Below, in pieces: positions 1 to 10,699 of a stretch of DNA of 64,000 nt (positions are counted from its first letter, which is position 1; each line of letters opens with the position of its first letter). The notes beneath the pieces were generated by a model, which was not told where the DNA came from, made no database searches, and worked only from the letters and a program-made list of their open reading frames with translations. Position numbers and translations under genes: made by a program. The stretch is from Cladorhizidae sp. MBARI D1340-BT2 (taxonomy: Eukaryota > Porifera > Demospongiae > Poecilosclerida > Cladorhizidae), in assembly GCA_028752905.1 (NCBI GenBank), contig JAQNBH010000303.1, positions 1 through 64,000 on the forward strand, in the 5' to 3' direction.

Positions 1-3000
1 GCACAGGCAGACATCTCTGCTAGTGTATGTATAATATATACACACTCACTGATGCACAGGCAGACATCTCTGCTAGTGTATGTATAATATATACACACTC
101 ACTGATGCACAGGCAGACATCTCTGCTAGTGTATGTATAATATATACACACTCACTGATGCACAGGCAGACATCTCTGCTAGTGTTTGTATAATATATAC
201 ACACTCACTGATGCACAAGCAGACATCTCTGCTAGTGTATGTATAATATATACACCTCACTGATGCACAGGCAGACATCTCTGCTAGTGTGTGTATAATA
301 TATACACACTCACTGATACACAGGCAGACATCTCTGCTAGTGTATGTATAATATATACACACTCACTGATGCACAAGGCAGACATCTCTGCTAGTGTGTG
401 TATAATATATACACACTCACTGATTCACAGGCAGACATCTCTGCTAGTGTATGTATAATATATACACACTCACTGATGCACAGGCAGACATCTCTGCTAG
501 TGTATGTATAATATATACACACTCACTGATGCACAGGCAGACATCTCTGCTAGTGTATGTATAATATATACACACTCACTGATACACAGGCAGACATCTC
601 TGCTAGTGTATGTATAATATATACACACTCACTGATGCACAGGCAGACATCTCTGCTAGTGTATGTATAATATATACACACTCACTGATGCACAGGCAGA
701 CATCTCTGCTAGTGTGTGTATAATATATACACACTCACTGATGCACAGGCAGACATCTCTGCTAGTGTATGTATAATATATACACACTCACTGATGCACA
801 GGCAGACATCTCTGCTAGTGTATGTATAATATATACACACTCACTGATGCACAGGCAGACATCTCTGCTAGTGTATGTATAATATATACACACTCACTGA
901 TGCACAGGCAGACATCTCTGCTAGTGTATGTATAATATATACACACTCACTGATGCACAGGCAGACATCTCTGCTAGTGTATGTATAATATATACACACT
1001 CACTGATGCACAGGCAGACATCTCTGCTAGTGTATGTATAATATATACACACTCACTGATGCACAGGCAGACATCTCTGCTAGTGTATGTATAATATATA
1101 CACACTCACTGATGCACAGGCAGACATCTCTGCTAGTGTATGTATAATATATACACACTCACTGATGCACAGGCAGACATCTCTGCTAGTGTATGTATAA
1201 TATATACACACTCACTGATGCACAGGCAGACATCTCTGCTAGTGTATGTATAATATATACACACTCACTGATGCACATGCAGACATCTCTGCTAGTGTGT
1301 GTATAATATATACACACTCACTGATGCACAGGCAGACATCTCTGCTAGTGTATGTATAATATATACACACTCACTGATGCACAGGCAGACATCTCTGCTA
1401 GTGTATGTATAATATATACACACTCACTGATGCACAGGCAGACATCTCTGCTAGTGTATGTATAATATATACACACTCACTGATCCACAGGAAGACATCT
1501 CTGCTAGTGTGTGTATAATATATACACACTCACTGATACACAGGCAGACATCTCTGCTAGTGTATGTATAATATATACACACTCACTGATGCACAGGCAG
1601 ACATCTCTGCTAGTGTATGTATAATATATACACACTCACTGATGCACAGGCAGACATCTCTGCTAGTGTATGTATAATATATACACACTCACTGATACAC
1701 AGGCAGACATCTCTGCTAGTGTATGTATAATATATACACACTCACTGATGCACAGGCAGACATCTCTGCTAGTATGTGTATAATATATACACACTCACTG
1801 ATGCACAGGTAGACATCTCTGCTAGTGTATGTATAATATATACACACTCACTGATGCACAGGCAGACATCTCTGCTAGTATGTGTATAATATATACACAC
1901 TCACTGATGCACAGGTAGACATCTCTGCTAGTGTATGTATAATATATACACACTCACTAATGCACAGGCAGACATCTCTGCTAGTGTATGTATAATATAT
2001 ACACACTCACTGATGCACAGGCAGACATCTCTGCTAGTGTATGTATAATATATACACACTCACTGATGCACAGGCTGACATCTCTGCTAGTGTGTGTATA
2101 ATATATACACACTCACTGATGCACTGGCAGACATCTCTGCTAGTGTATGTATAATATATATACACTCACTGATGCACAGGCAGACATCTCTGCTAGTGTA
2201 TGTATAATATATACACACTCACTGATACACAGGCAGACATCTCTGCTAGTGTGTGTATAATATATACACACTCACTGATGCACAGGCAGACATCTCTGCT
2301 AGTGTGTGTATAATATATACACACTCACTGATGCACAGGCAGACATCTCTGCTAGTGTATGTATAATATATACACACTCACTGATGCACAGGCAGACATC
2401 TCTGCTAGTGTATGTATAATATATACACACTCACTGATGCACAGGCAGACATCTCTGCTAGTGTATGTATAATATATACACACTCACTGATGCACAGGCA
2501 GACATCTCTGCTAGTGTGTGTATAATATATACACACTCACTGATGCACAGGCAGACATCTCTGCTAGTGTATGTATAATATATATACACTCACTGATGCA
2601 CAGGCAGACATCTCTGCTAGTGTATGTATAATATATACACACTCACTGATGCACAGGCAGACATCTCTGCTAGTGTATGTATAATATATACACACTCACT
2701 GATGCACAGGCAGACATCTCTGCTAGTGTATGTATAATATATACACACTCACTGATGCACAGGCAGACATCTCTGCTAGTGTATGTATAATATATACACA
2801 CTCACTGATGCACAGGCAGACATCTCTGCTAGTGTATGTATAATATATACACACTCACTGATGCACAGGCAGACATCTCTGCTAGTGTATGTATAATATA
2901 TACACACTCACTGATGCACAAGCAGACATCTCTGCTAGTGTATGTATAATATATACACACTCACTGATGCACAGGCAGACATCTCTGCTAGTGTATGTAT

Positions 3001-5904
3001 AATATATACACACTCACTGATGCACAGGCAGACATCTCTGCTAGTGTATGTATAATATATACACACTCACTGATGCACAGGCAGACATCTCTGCTAGTGT
3101 ATGTATAATATATACACACTCACTGATGCACAGGCAGACATCTCTGCTAGTGTATGTATAATATATACACACTCACTGATGCACAGGCAGACATCTCTGC
3201 TAGTGTATGTATAATATATACACACTCACTGATGCACAGGCAGACATCTCTACTAGTGTATGTATAATATATACACACTCACTGATGCACAGGCAGACAT
3301 CTCTGCCAGTGTATGTATAATATATCCACACTCACTGATGCACAGGCAGACATCTCTGCTAGTGTATGTATAATATATACACAGCAGACATCTCTGCTAG
3401 TGTGTGTATAATATATACACACTCACTGATGCACAGGCAGACATCTCTGCTAGTGTATGTATAATATATACACACTCACTGATACACAGGCAGACATCTC
3501 TGCTAGTGTATGTATAATATATACACACTCACTGATGCACAGGCAGACATCTCTACTAGTGTATGTATAATATATACACACTCACTGATACACAGGCAGA
3601 CATCTCTGCTAGTGTATGTATAATATATACACACTCACTGATGCACAGGCAGACATCTCTGCTAGTGTATGTATAATATATACACACTCACTGATGCACA
3701 GGCAGACATCTCTGCTAGTGTATGTATAATATATACACACTCACTGATGCACAGGCAGACATCTCTGCTAGTGTATGTATAATATATACACACTCACTGA
3801 TGCACAGGCAGACATCTCTGCTAGTGTATGTATAATATATACACACTCACTGATGCACAGGCAGACATCTCTGCCAGTGTGTGTATAATATATACACACT
3901 CACTGATGCACAGGCAGACATCTCTGCTAGTGTATGTATAATATATACACACTCACTGATGCACAGGCAGACATCTCTGCTAGTGTATGTATAATATATA
4001 TACACTCACTGATGCACAGGCAGACATCTCTGCTAGTGTGTGTATAATATATACACACTCACTGATGCACAGGCAGACATCTCTGCTAGTGTATGTATAA
4101 TATATACACACTCACTGATGCACAGACAGACATCTCTGCTAGTGTGTGTATAATATATACACACTCACTGATGCACAGGCAGACATCTCAGCTAGTGTAT
4201 GTATAATATATACACACTCACTGATGCACAGGCAGACATCTCTGCTAGTGTATGTATAATATATACACACTCACTGATGCACAGGCAGACATCTCTGCTA
4301 GTGTATGTATAATATATACACACTCACTGATGCACAGGCAGACATCTCTGCTAGTGTATGTATAATATATACACACTCACTGATGCACAGGCAGACATCT
4401 CTGCTAGTGTATGTATAATATATACACACTCACTGATGCACAGGCAGACATCTCTGCTAGTGTATGTATAATATATACACACTCACTGATGCACAGGCAG
4501 ACATCTCTGCTAGTGTATGTATAATATATACACACTCACTGATGCACAGGCAGACATCTCTGCTAGTGTGTGTATAATATATACACACTCACTGCTGCAC
4601 AGGCAGACATCTCTGCTAGTGTATGTATAATATATACACACTCACTGATGCACAGGCAGACATCTCTGCTAGTGTATGTATAATATATACACACTCACTG
4701 ATGCACAGGCAGACATCTCTGCTAGTGTATGTATAATATATACACACTCACTGATGCACAGGCAGACATCTCTGCTAGTGTATGTATAATATATACACAC
4801 TCACTGATGCACAGGCAGACATCTCTGCTAGTGTATGTATAATATATACACACTCACTGATGCACAGGCAGACATCTCTGCTAGTGTATGTATAATATAT
4901 ACACACTCACTGATGCACAGGCAGACATCTCTGCTAGTGTATGTATAATATATACACACTCACTGATGCACAGGCAGACATCTCTGCTAGTGTGTGTATA
5001 ATATATACACACTCACTGATGCACAGGCAGACATCTCTGCTAGTGTATGTATAATATATACACACTCACTGATGCACAGGCAGACATCTCTGCTAGTGTA
5101 TGTATAATATATACACACTCACTGATGCACAGGCAGACATCTCTGCTAGTGTATGTATAATATATACACACTCACTGATGCACAGGCAGACATCTCTGCT
5201 AGTGTATGTATAATATATACACACTCACTGATGCACAGGCAGACATCTCTGCTAGTGTATGTATAATATATACACACTCACTGATGCACAGGCAGACATC
5301 TCTGCTAGTGTATGTATAATATATACACACTCACTGATGCACAGGCAGACATCTCTGCTAGTGTATGTATAATATATACACACTCACTGATGCACATGCA
5401 GACATCTCTGCTAGTGTGTGTATAATATATACACACTCACTGATGCACAGGCAGACATCTCTGCTAGTGTATGTATAATATATACACACTCACTGATGCA
5501 CAGGCAGACATCTCTGCTAGTGTATGTATAATATATACACACTCACTGATGCACAGGCAGACATCTCTGCTAGTGTATGTATAATATATACACACTCACT
5601 GATGCACAGGCAGACATCTCTGCTAGTGTATGTATAATATATACACACTCACTGATGCACAGGCAGGCATCTCTGCTAGTGTATGTATAATATATACACA
5701 CTCACTGATGCACAGGCAGACATCTCTGCTAGTGTATGTATAATATATACACACTCACTGATGCACAGGCAGACATCTCTGCTAGTGTATGTATAATATA
5801 TATACACTCACTGATGCACAGGCAGACATCTCTGCTAGTGTATGTATAATATATACACACTCACTGATGCACAGGCAGACATCTCTGCTAGTGTATGTAT
5901 AATC
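1..5904. repeat. 53-bp satellite array, about 111 copies
   Basis: A head-to-tail array with a 53-bp period runs from the window edge to about 5904; positions 1-53 are a representative unit. Units differ by single substitutions (GTGTATGT/GTGTGTGT, GATGCAC/GATACAC) and rare indels; one unit near 3380 lacks about 16 bp. Each unit holds two inverted repeats: GCAGA-CATC-TCTGC, and an AT-rich one that in the GTGTGT variants is GTGTGTATA and TATACACAC around ATA. The array continues leftward beyond the window. Short ORFs in it are repeat translations. Confidence 0.98.
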
Positions 5905-6244
5905 TGAAGAAAGTCAGAATCTTGAATGGCAATTTTTTAATATTTGGTACGAAGTTGACCCAGACACCCCGTGTGTACCAGACCCCCCGTGTGTACCAGA
6001 CCCCCCGTGTGTACCAGCCCCCCGTGTGTACCAGACCCCCCGTGTGTACCAGCCCCCCCGTGTGTACCAGACCCCCCGTGTGTACCAGCCCCCCCGTGTG
6101 TACCGCGATCATCTGGCGTGTTTGTAAGACATAACTTTCCACCCCCCTGTATGTGTCGTCGATGCGGTGGACACGAGTCTCTGTGAATGGGGTACCATCG
6201 GAGAGAAATACCAAAAAATTACCCAAGACCACAGAGGAATCTTA
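5905..6244. other. Left part of foreign-looking segment, before the transposon
   Basis: The 53-bp satellite stops abruptly at about 5904 and single-copy DNA begins. Outside the small minisatellite at 5961-6104 the sequence is CpG-rich (GTCGTCGATGCGG near 6158) like the stretch right of the transposon at 7233. I infer that both belong to one insertion, later split by the Harbinger element. A minus-strand ORF (6232-5888) crosses the minisatellite. Its first 45 or so residues are non-repetitive and could be the end of a real gene, but I do not recognise them. Confidence 0.4.
5961..6104. repeat. Minisatellite of 17-18 bp, about 8 copies
   Basis: The word CCCCCGTGTGTACCAG is repeated, with A or C between copies and variation in the C run. 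It reads open on both strands, giving VYQTPR-like and HTGGLV-like translations that are repeat artefacts. Confidence 0.95.
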
Positions 6245-6473
6245 AGGCCTGTCCACACTGCACACTGGAGTCGACTTAAGTCGTTTCATAAGTGTTTCTG
6301 CGCGACCACACTGCAAAAAACCTGTCGACTTGAACTTCGAGTCGACTTTAAACGACTACGTTTTGAGCCAACGAAATAGGTGACTTGAGACGGATGTAAA
6401 CGTTTTCAAAAACGTAGAAATTGATAAATATTGCCCATCATATAGAACACTTTTTATTGCTCGAGCTCGCAAG

Positions 6474-6688
6474 ATGGCTAGAGGTTGGGAGGTTGATCAA
6501 ACTAAGGCTCTGGTCAGTATCTGGGCGCAGGAGGGCGTGCAGAAGGAATTGGACGGGGCGAAACGTAATAGGACGGTATATGAGTGCGTTGCTCAGCAGT
6601 TGGCAGTACACTTGGGATCGAAAGGATGTGGCAGCAGTTTCGGTCGAAGATTAAGAATGTAACCTTCAAGTATAGAAAGGCTATCTAG
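6474..6688 (+). pseudogene. Myb/SANT-like (trihelix) DNA-binding domain remnant of the transposon
   Basis: The ORF opens MARGWEVDQTKALVSIW, with later RNRTVYECVAQQL. This is the W..xxT.aLv.iW ... RN..vYe.vA..L pattern of Myb/SANT-like domains, the second protein encoded by Harbinger elements, which binds the transposon ends in the nucleus. The frame beginning at 6474 stops at 6662. The third-helix motif (WQQFRSKIKN, from 6629) lies two bases out of frame and ends at a stop at 6686-6688. So the domain is complete in content but broken by an indel around 6610-6628. A sequencing indel is the alternative to decay. The ATG at 6474 follows GCAAG directly, and the domain begins within a few residues of it. 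Confidence 0.55.
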
Positions 6689-6976
6689 CTACTGTCGCTA
6701 TTTGTAAGCCTGCCTTTTTATATATTTTGAATGGTAGCTTCATATCCAGTCAAGCTGTAGAAAAATCTCTATGGCATGCAGCTATTAAACTAGCTAGCTA
6801 TGTAGCTTTTACTGCTTTTACATTTTTGGTAGCTATAGCTAGCAAGGTGTACAAGTAGCTAGCTAGCTATAGCTAGATAACTGACCCTTGTAGCCTCTGC
6901 CTGTGTATCTCAAATAAAACTGATCTTGCATGGGCCTTCCTTGCCATTAATACTCTCCTTCTCCTTCTCTGAACAG

Positions 6977-7051
6977 CATGAAACTTCATCAGCCGTAGAT
7001 AGGCCATCATCCACACGAAAAAAAGAAGAACTCGATACGCATTCGCCATAG
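6977..7051 (+). CDS. Possible last exon of the transposon Myb-like gene
   Basis: A pyrimidine tract (about 6950-6970) ends in CTGAACAG at 6976. From 6977 an open stretch of 24 codons rich in Ser, Lys and Glu (STRKKEELDTHSP at its end) runs to a TAG at 7049-7051. A GTAAGC donor-like site lies near 6701, but the upstream frame already has a stop at 6688, so the link to the Myb-like domain is inferred. Two-exon Myb-like genes are common in Harbinger elements. It could be a chance ORF. Confidence 0.25.
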   Translation, partial: HETSSAVDRPSSTRKKEELDTHSP

Positions 7052-7360
7052 CTAACAGTTAGGTTTCGCGCATGCGTGTAATTTTTTACGACCGTGGGCG
7101 GTCCCGTGCAGGTGACTTCGCTGTTCATTTCTGTAGTGTGGACGCGCGCAAAACGACTTAAGTCGTTTTGCAACGGAAACGACTCAGAAAACGATTTGAA
7201 ACGTTTCCATTTTTTTTTGTGTGGACAGGCCTTTACTCCATCACGAGATGTCCGTTTTTCTCCTTGAGAACGGAACTATTTCAATTAAAAAATCCGAAGG
7301 ACACTGATTGCTGATTTTCTCTGTAAAGAAATATGGATATCACACAAGAACAACATACTA

Positions 7361-7875
7361 ATGATGGGAACCATCGAAAAAGATCAGTTACTCATAAGTA
7401 CGATATCGGGACTGGACAAGGATGTGAGAAAGGAATTGAGAGCGTCAATTCTCAAAACACAACACCAAAAAAAAGATCACCCTTGGATCGGGAATGATTT
7501 CCCCTTGGTGATATCAGACTGGCCAACTGGTCAACGTCCTCGCGGATTCACTGTGATTCCTGAATTGCATCACTTGGAATTACTGACATAGAAGGATATC
7601 TGGATATGTATGGCCTCTGCATCGTGAAATATACAGTACTGTTTGAGTAATTCGGTGTTTTTACTCGGATATATTTTTTTAAGTAAAACGTGACTGATGA
7701 CCTTGAAAAAAGACAGCAGGGTACTCACAGAAAAGGAATTTTCCTCGATTGTGACACTGTGAATGTCCCACATGTGTGGGTCATCAACCTGTTTGTGCCC
7801 AATGAGATAAATCTCATCGTTGCAGCAGAAACTTGCCAGAGGCCGAAAACATCATGTGGGATCTGTACACAATGA
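7361..7875 (+). pseudogene. Upstream fragments, possibly the N-terminal part of the reductase gene
   Basis: Two short open stretches (7361-7591, 76 codons; 7690-7875, 61 codons) in different frames precede the recognised reductase core. Together they are about as long as the N-terminal region of class I large subunits (about 200-250 residues before the barrel motifs), but I see no diagnostic residues in them. An A8 run at 7467-7474 and other A runs lie in this stretch and could mark frame breaks. The assignment rests on position only. Confidence 0.3.
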
Positions 7876-8770
7876 AGATCACGTTGCCAAATCGGACATA
7901 TTTCAACACGGAAAATGGATCCAAACTCAATTGTGGGCTGGTCGCTGCACGGGTATTGTATTGGCTGTCGACAGAGACACTGCCGGCACCACCCTATTAG
8001 GCATGATTAGTCAACAGATGGGCCTCGGGTTGTCTTTGTCACGAGTCACTGTGTCAAAGGCCAGTGATATGGCCCGGTTGATGGAGTTTCTTTTATCCCA
8101 AGTCGACCGGGTATCCTTGGTGAGTCGGCGAAGCAGTATCAATCTAGAGATTCACGGAGCTTCGATGGCTGCACTGTTTTCACTCGACCTGATCGACATT
8201 TCCACTGGACATTTTACCCGGGATGCCTCCATCATACTCGACGATGGTTTTTGGAAAACTGTCTTGAGACCCCTGTTTTTGAAGTTGTCTCCTCCTTATG
8301 ATTTTGGTTTCACTCGAGGGGATGGGTACGAGATTCCCACACAGTCCTTATTGCTTCGATGCAAAACTCTATACCATTTGGGGGGGAAATCGACAGCTGT
8401 GGCGAATGTGGTGTTTTCGTCTACACAAAAAACTACCGAAAGAAAATTCTTCTTTACAAACCAGAACATTTCTCGGCTGGGAATAATCAACTCGGAGGCC
8501 ATCCATCTCGTACCCCAATACAATGATGAGAGTGGAACTGCGGAAATACAGACCAATCTGGGCATGGAAATTTTCTTGCCTGTCACACCGAGAGCTCCGG
8601 GAACATGCACTCTAGCATCTATCAATTTGGCCCAGTTGCCATGTACCAACTGTGCTGAGTTTGGAGTGGAATTGAAAAAAATCACCAAGCAGACTTGCAC
8701 ACTTCTTCTCTGTGTGAACAACCGAGAAATCCAACACACACCATGGGCCTCTGCGGCCATCAAGAAATAA
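7820..8770 (+). pseudogene. Ribonucleotide reductase large subunit-like core fragment, virus-type
   Basis: This 316-codon ORF shows, in order, class I large-subunit (R1) barrel motifs: RRSSINLEI followed by LFSLDL (residues 103-124, the R.x.x.yLE.wh.d..FLdL region), NLGMEI (246-251, equivalent to the NLCxEI active site) and TCTLASINL (262-270, equivalent to CNLxSxNL). R1 reduces ribonucleotides to deoxyribonucleotides in the cytosol with the R2 subunit. Here the radical cysteine of NLCxEI is Gly, so catalysis is not expected, while the Cys of TCTLASINL is kept. Loss of R1 catalytic residues is known in betaherpesvirus R1 homologues. The frame ends at 8770, well before the family's C terminus; the C-terminal motif lies in another frame downstream. 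The start at 7820 is only the first Met in this frame. Decay and sequencing indels are both possible. Confidence 0.6.
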
Positions 8771-8988
8771 TGTCCCTTCGGTATTGGGATTCAGAATTAG
8801 ACACTCGCGTGGTTGCACAGATCACCGTTCCTTTCTTCCTCGGAGTTCATCCGTCAGACATGCAAACATATCTTGGAGACTGCGAAATATGGACAGACAC
8901 AGGAGGATGAACATTTCACTCTAAAATCTTTCTTGCCACCATTCCACTATACTACCACACAGATGCCGGCCACGAAAACCTCGATCAA

Positions 8989-9321
8989 GTGTGGTGCTGC
9001 CCCCGGTGGCTGTCACGTGTCTTTGTCACCAACAGAGAAGAATTTGAACCTTTTTTGAGTGAATATGTGAATGGTTTTTACAATGCGAGGCCTTGGTACC
9101 TTTGGTATCCAGAGAATTCGTCAGACACAGCCGACCAGGTCTGTCCAGCAGCTATCCTGCAACAGAATATCGATCAGGGTTATTCTGTGCATTATCGGTG
9201 CCATGTGCAGCCAGACAAGGAACTGTGTGTTCTTATGAAATCCGTTAGGGGTACAAAAAAAAATCAAAACAGTCTTGTACTACTGGTTCAACACAGCGAG
9301 GGGGAGACGTCAGATGAGTAA
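8989..9321 (+). pseudogene. Ribonucleotide reductase large subunit-like C-terminal fragment
   Basis: This 110-codon ORF contains IDQGYSVHY at residues 61-69, matching the late barrel motif of R1 proteins (x-D-Q-s-x-S-m). It lies about 200 codons after NLGMEI, close to the spacing expected in the family. An A9 run at 9255-9263 follows; after it the expected end of the family appears to continue in a neighbouring frame, so the last residues of this ORF are probably out of frame. It is separated from the 7820-8770 ORF by at least one frame change between 8660 and 8990. A partly overlapping ORF at 8813-9058 may include the linking part. Confidence 0.5.
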
Positions 9322-9452
9322 AAATTGACACCAACCCAGGGTCTGATATATTTGCTGCCAGTCTACCAGCAGTTGTGTGGGTGGTGTGTGTCAAAGTGAA
9401 ATACCCAAAAGATACCCCCACAACCGCGTTCTCGGAAGTGATCCAAAATCCT

Positions 9453-9941
9453 CTATGAGACAGAATTGCAAATTCTCTGTTTTTCCACAGATTTCATCAA
9501 TTTTCTGCCTTGCTCAAAGTAGTACCAGACGATCGGAGTCACGGCTGGTCGATACTGACCCGGGTAGAAACAAACACCCAAACTAGATGTGACTGGGAGC
9601 AGAGGATACAAAATGCCCATTATTTTTCCCCATAAACACGCCACTTCCGAGAGAATCAATTCGTCTTGTGACAACTCGGTGGATAAGTTCAATGGGTTTT
9701 TTTCGAGTCTTTTCCCGATTAAACTCCCATGTTGTTGGAGGGAGATTCCTGTGGGGATAGATTCACGCAGACACCCTTCCACCTGAGACCACCGCCTTGT
9801 TAAAAACATCAACTCAATGAATGTGCCAGTCAGGTACTCTATCCGATTGGTCATGTGTTTGGAGAACAGTCCACCGAGTCCGCTGTCCTGTCGAATCAAT
9901 TCGGAGAGAAAGACCCGGTGGTGGTTCTCAGCTGGATTCAT
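9453..9941 (-). CDS. Unrecognised 162-residue ORF in the foreign-looking segment
   Basis: An uninterrupted minus-strand ORF begins at an ATG at 9941 and ends at 9453. It lies tail to tail with the reductase fragment, about 130 bp from it. The product is mixed in composition, with a hydrophobic stretch near residues 103-125 (KIMGILYPLLPVTSSLGV) that could be a membrane segment or a buried helix. I do not recognise the family. Its length in a region where most frames are short favours a real gene, but the opposite strand also holds 65-75 codon ORFs, so this is uncertain. Confidence 0.35.
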   Translation of the reverse strand: MNPAENHHRVFLSELIRQDSGLGGLFSKHMTNRIEYLTGTFIELMFLTRRWSQVEGCLRESIPTGISLQQHGSLIGKRLEKNPLNLSTELSQDELILSEVACLWGKIMGILYPLLPVTSSLGVCFYPGQYRPAVTPIVWYYFEQGRKLMKSVEKQRICNSVS

Positions 9942-10223
9942 TTTTGAAAGAAAATTCTTACACCAAATGTTATCTGTGCTAACAAATGAGAATCTCGCTG
10001 TAATTCCACGTCACCATCACAATTTGTGCCGTTTTAGATGAGAAAATTCAATTTTATCACACTTCTCAGATAGTTCCAGGCATACTGGAATGGGTTGCAT
10101 ACCAAAAGAAAAGTCTCACCAAAGGAGCCAGTACAATCAGGTTGATGGAACAAGTGGACGGTGAGATGATGAATGCCATGATCGGGTCAAACTCAGTTTA
10201 ACAATGAGACGGCTACACCTGGT

Positions 10224-10668
10224 TTGGCTCTCTTACTCGGCAATGTCGTCAAGGAGTTTGCACGCAAATGTCTGGTTGATTTGTTACAAAGACCAATTGA
10301 TTGGTTAGGCAAAGGACGGGTATTTATCTGCTTCTCCGGATGGTGTGTGTCGTCTGTCGAACCAAAAAGAGAAATATTTACTGACCGATCTCAAGACCTC
10401 CTATGGGAGGTATGTCCGTCGACACCCACGTAGGTACAGTTTTCGATATCAGTACCAGGTATTACAGGGAATGGAAATCTATGACGATCTCGTTGAACAT
10501 GGACTTCTGTTCGAGCACGAACTCTTTATCTGCAATTCTGAAGAGGCAACCACGGGGGGGGGGGGAAATGCCAAAATATGCACTATCCAGGGTATCACAA
10601 CCGGTTGCAACAACAGTTTGGGATGTGTATACTGTTTATCTCACCACAAAAACGAACAACCCCAATAG
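10224..10668 (+). pseudogene. Disrupted unrecognised ORF in the foreign-looking segment
   Basis: Two overlapping + frames (10224-10433 and 10345-10668) look like parts of one protein. The first has a helical start (GNVVKEFARKCLVDLLQ) and the second has a basic aromatic stretch (YGRYVRRHPRRYSFRYQYQ) followed by an acidic one. A G12 run at 10554-10565 lies inside the second frame and is a likely indel point. No family is recognised. Confidence 0.3.
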
Positions 10669-10699
10669 AAGACATTCTGGGAGTCGATGACCAATCTGT

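Larger units (their letters stand above)
6245..7232. mobile_element. PIF/Harbinger-type DNA transposon, 988 bp, non-autonomous
   Basis: The left end AGGCCTGTCCACAC (6245-6258) is matched by its exact reverse complement at 7219-7232. The element is flanked by a TTA direct repeat (6242-6244 and 7233-7235), the 3-bp target duplication typical of PIF/Harbinger elements. Subterminal ACTTAAGTCGTTT-type motifs occur near both ends in inverted order (about 6273 and about 7155), as in this superfamily. Inside are a Myb/SANT-like coding remnant (6474-6688), TAGCTAGC-rich filler (6785-6880) and a possible last exon (6977-7051). No DDE transposase is present, so it could only be moved in trans. It interrupts the foreign-looking segment 5905-13400. 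Confidence 0.82.

Noticed and set aside
126..362. 78-codon ORF in the first satellite
   Set aside because: It is a repeat translation with a YTYTSRDVCLCISECVYII-type period.
1..5904. CRISPR-like array
   Set aside because: The 53-bp units are contiguous with no unique spacers, and the DNA is eukaryotic in character.
5888..6232. 114-codon minus ORF with HTGGLV repeats
   Set aside because: The repeat half is the 17-18 bp minisatellite. Only the first non-repetitive part might be coding, and it is not recognised.
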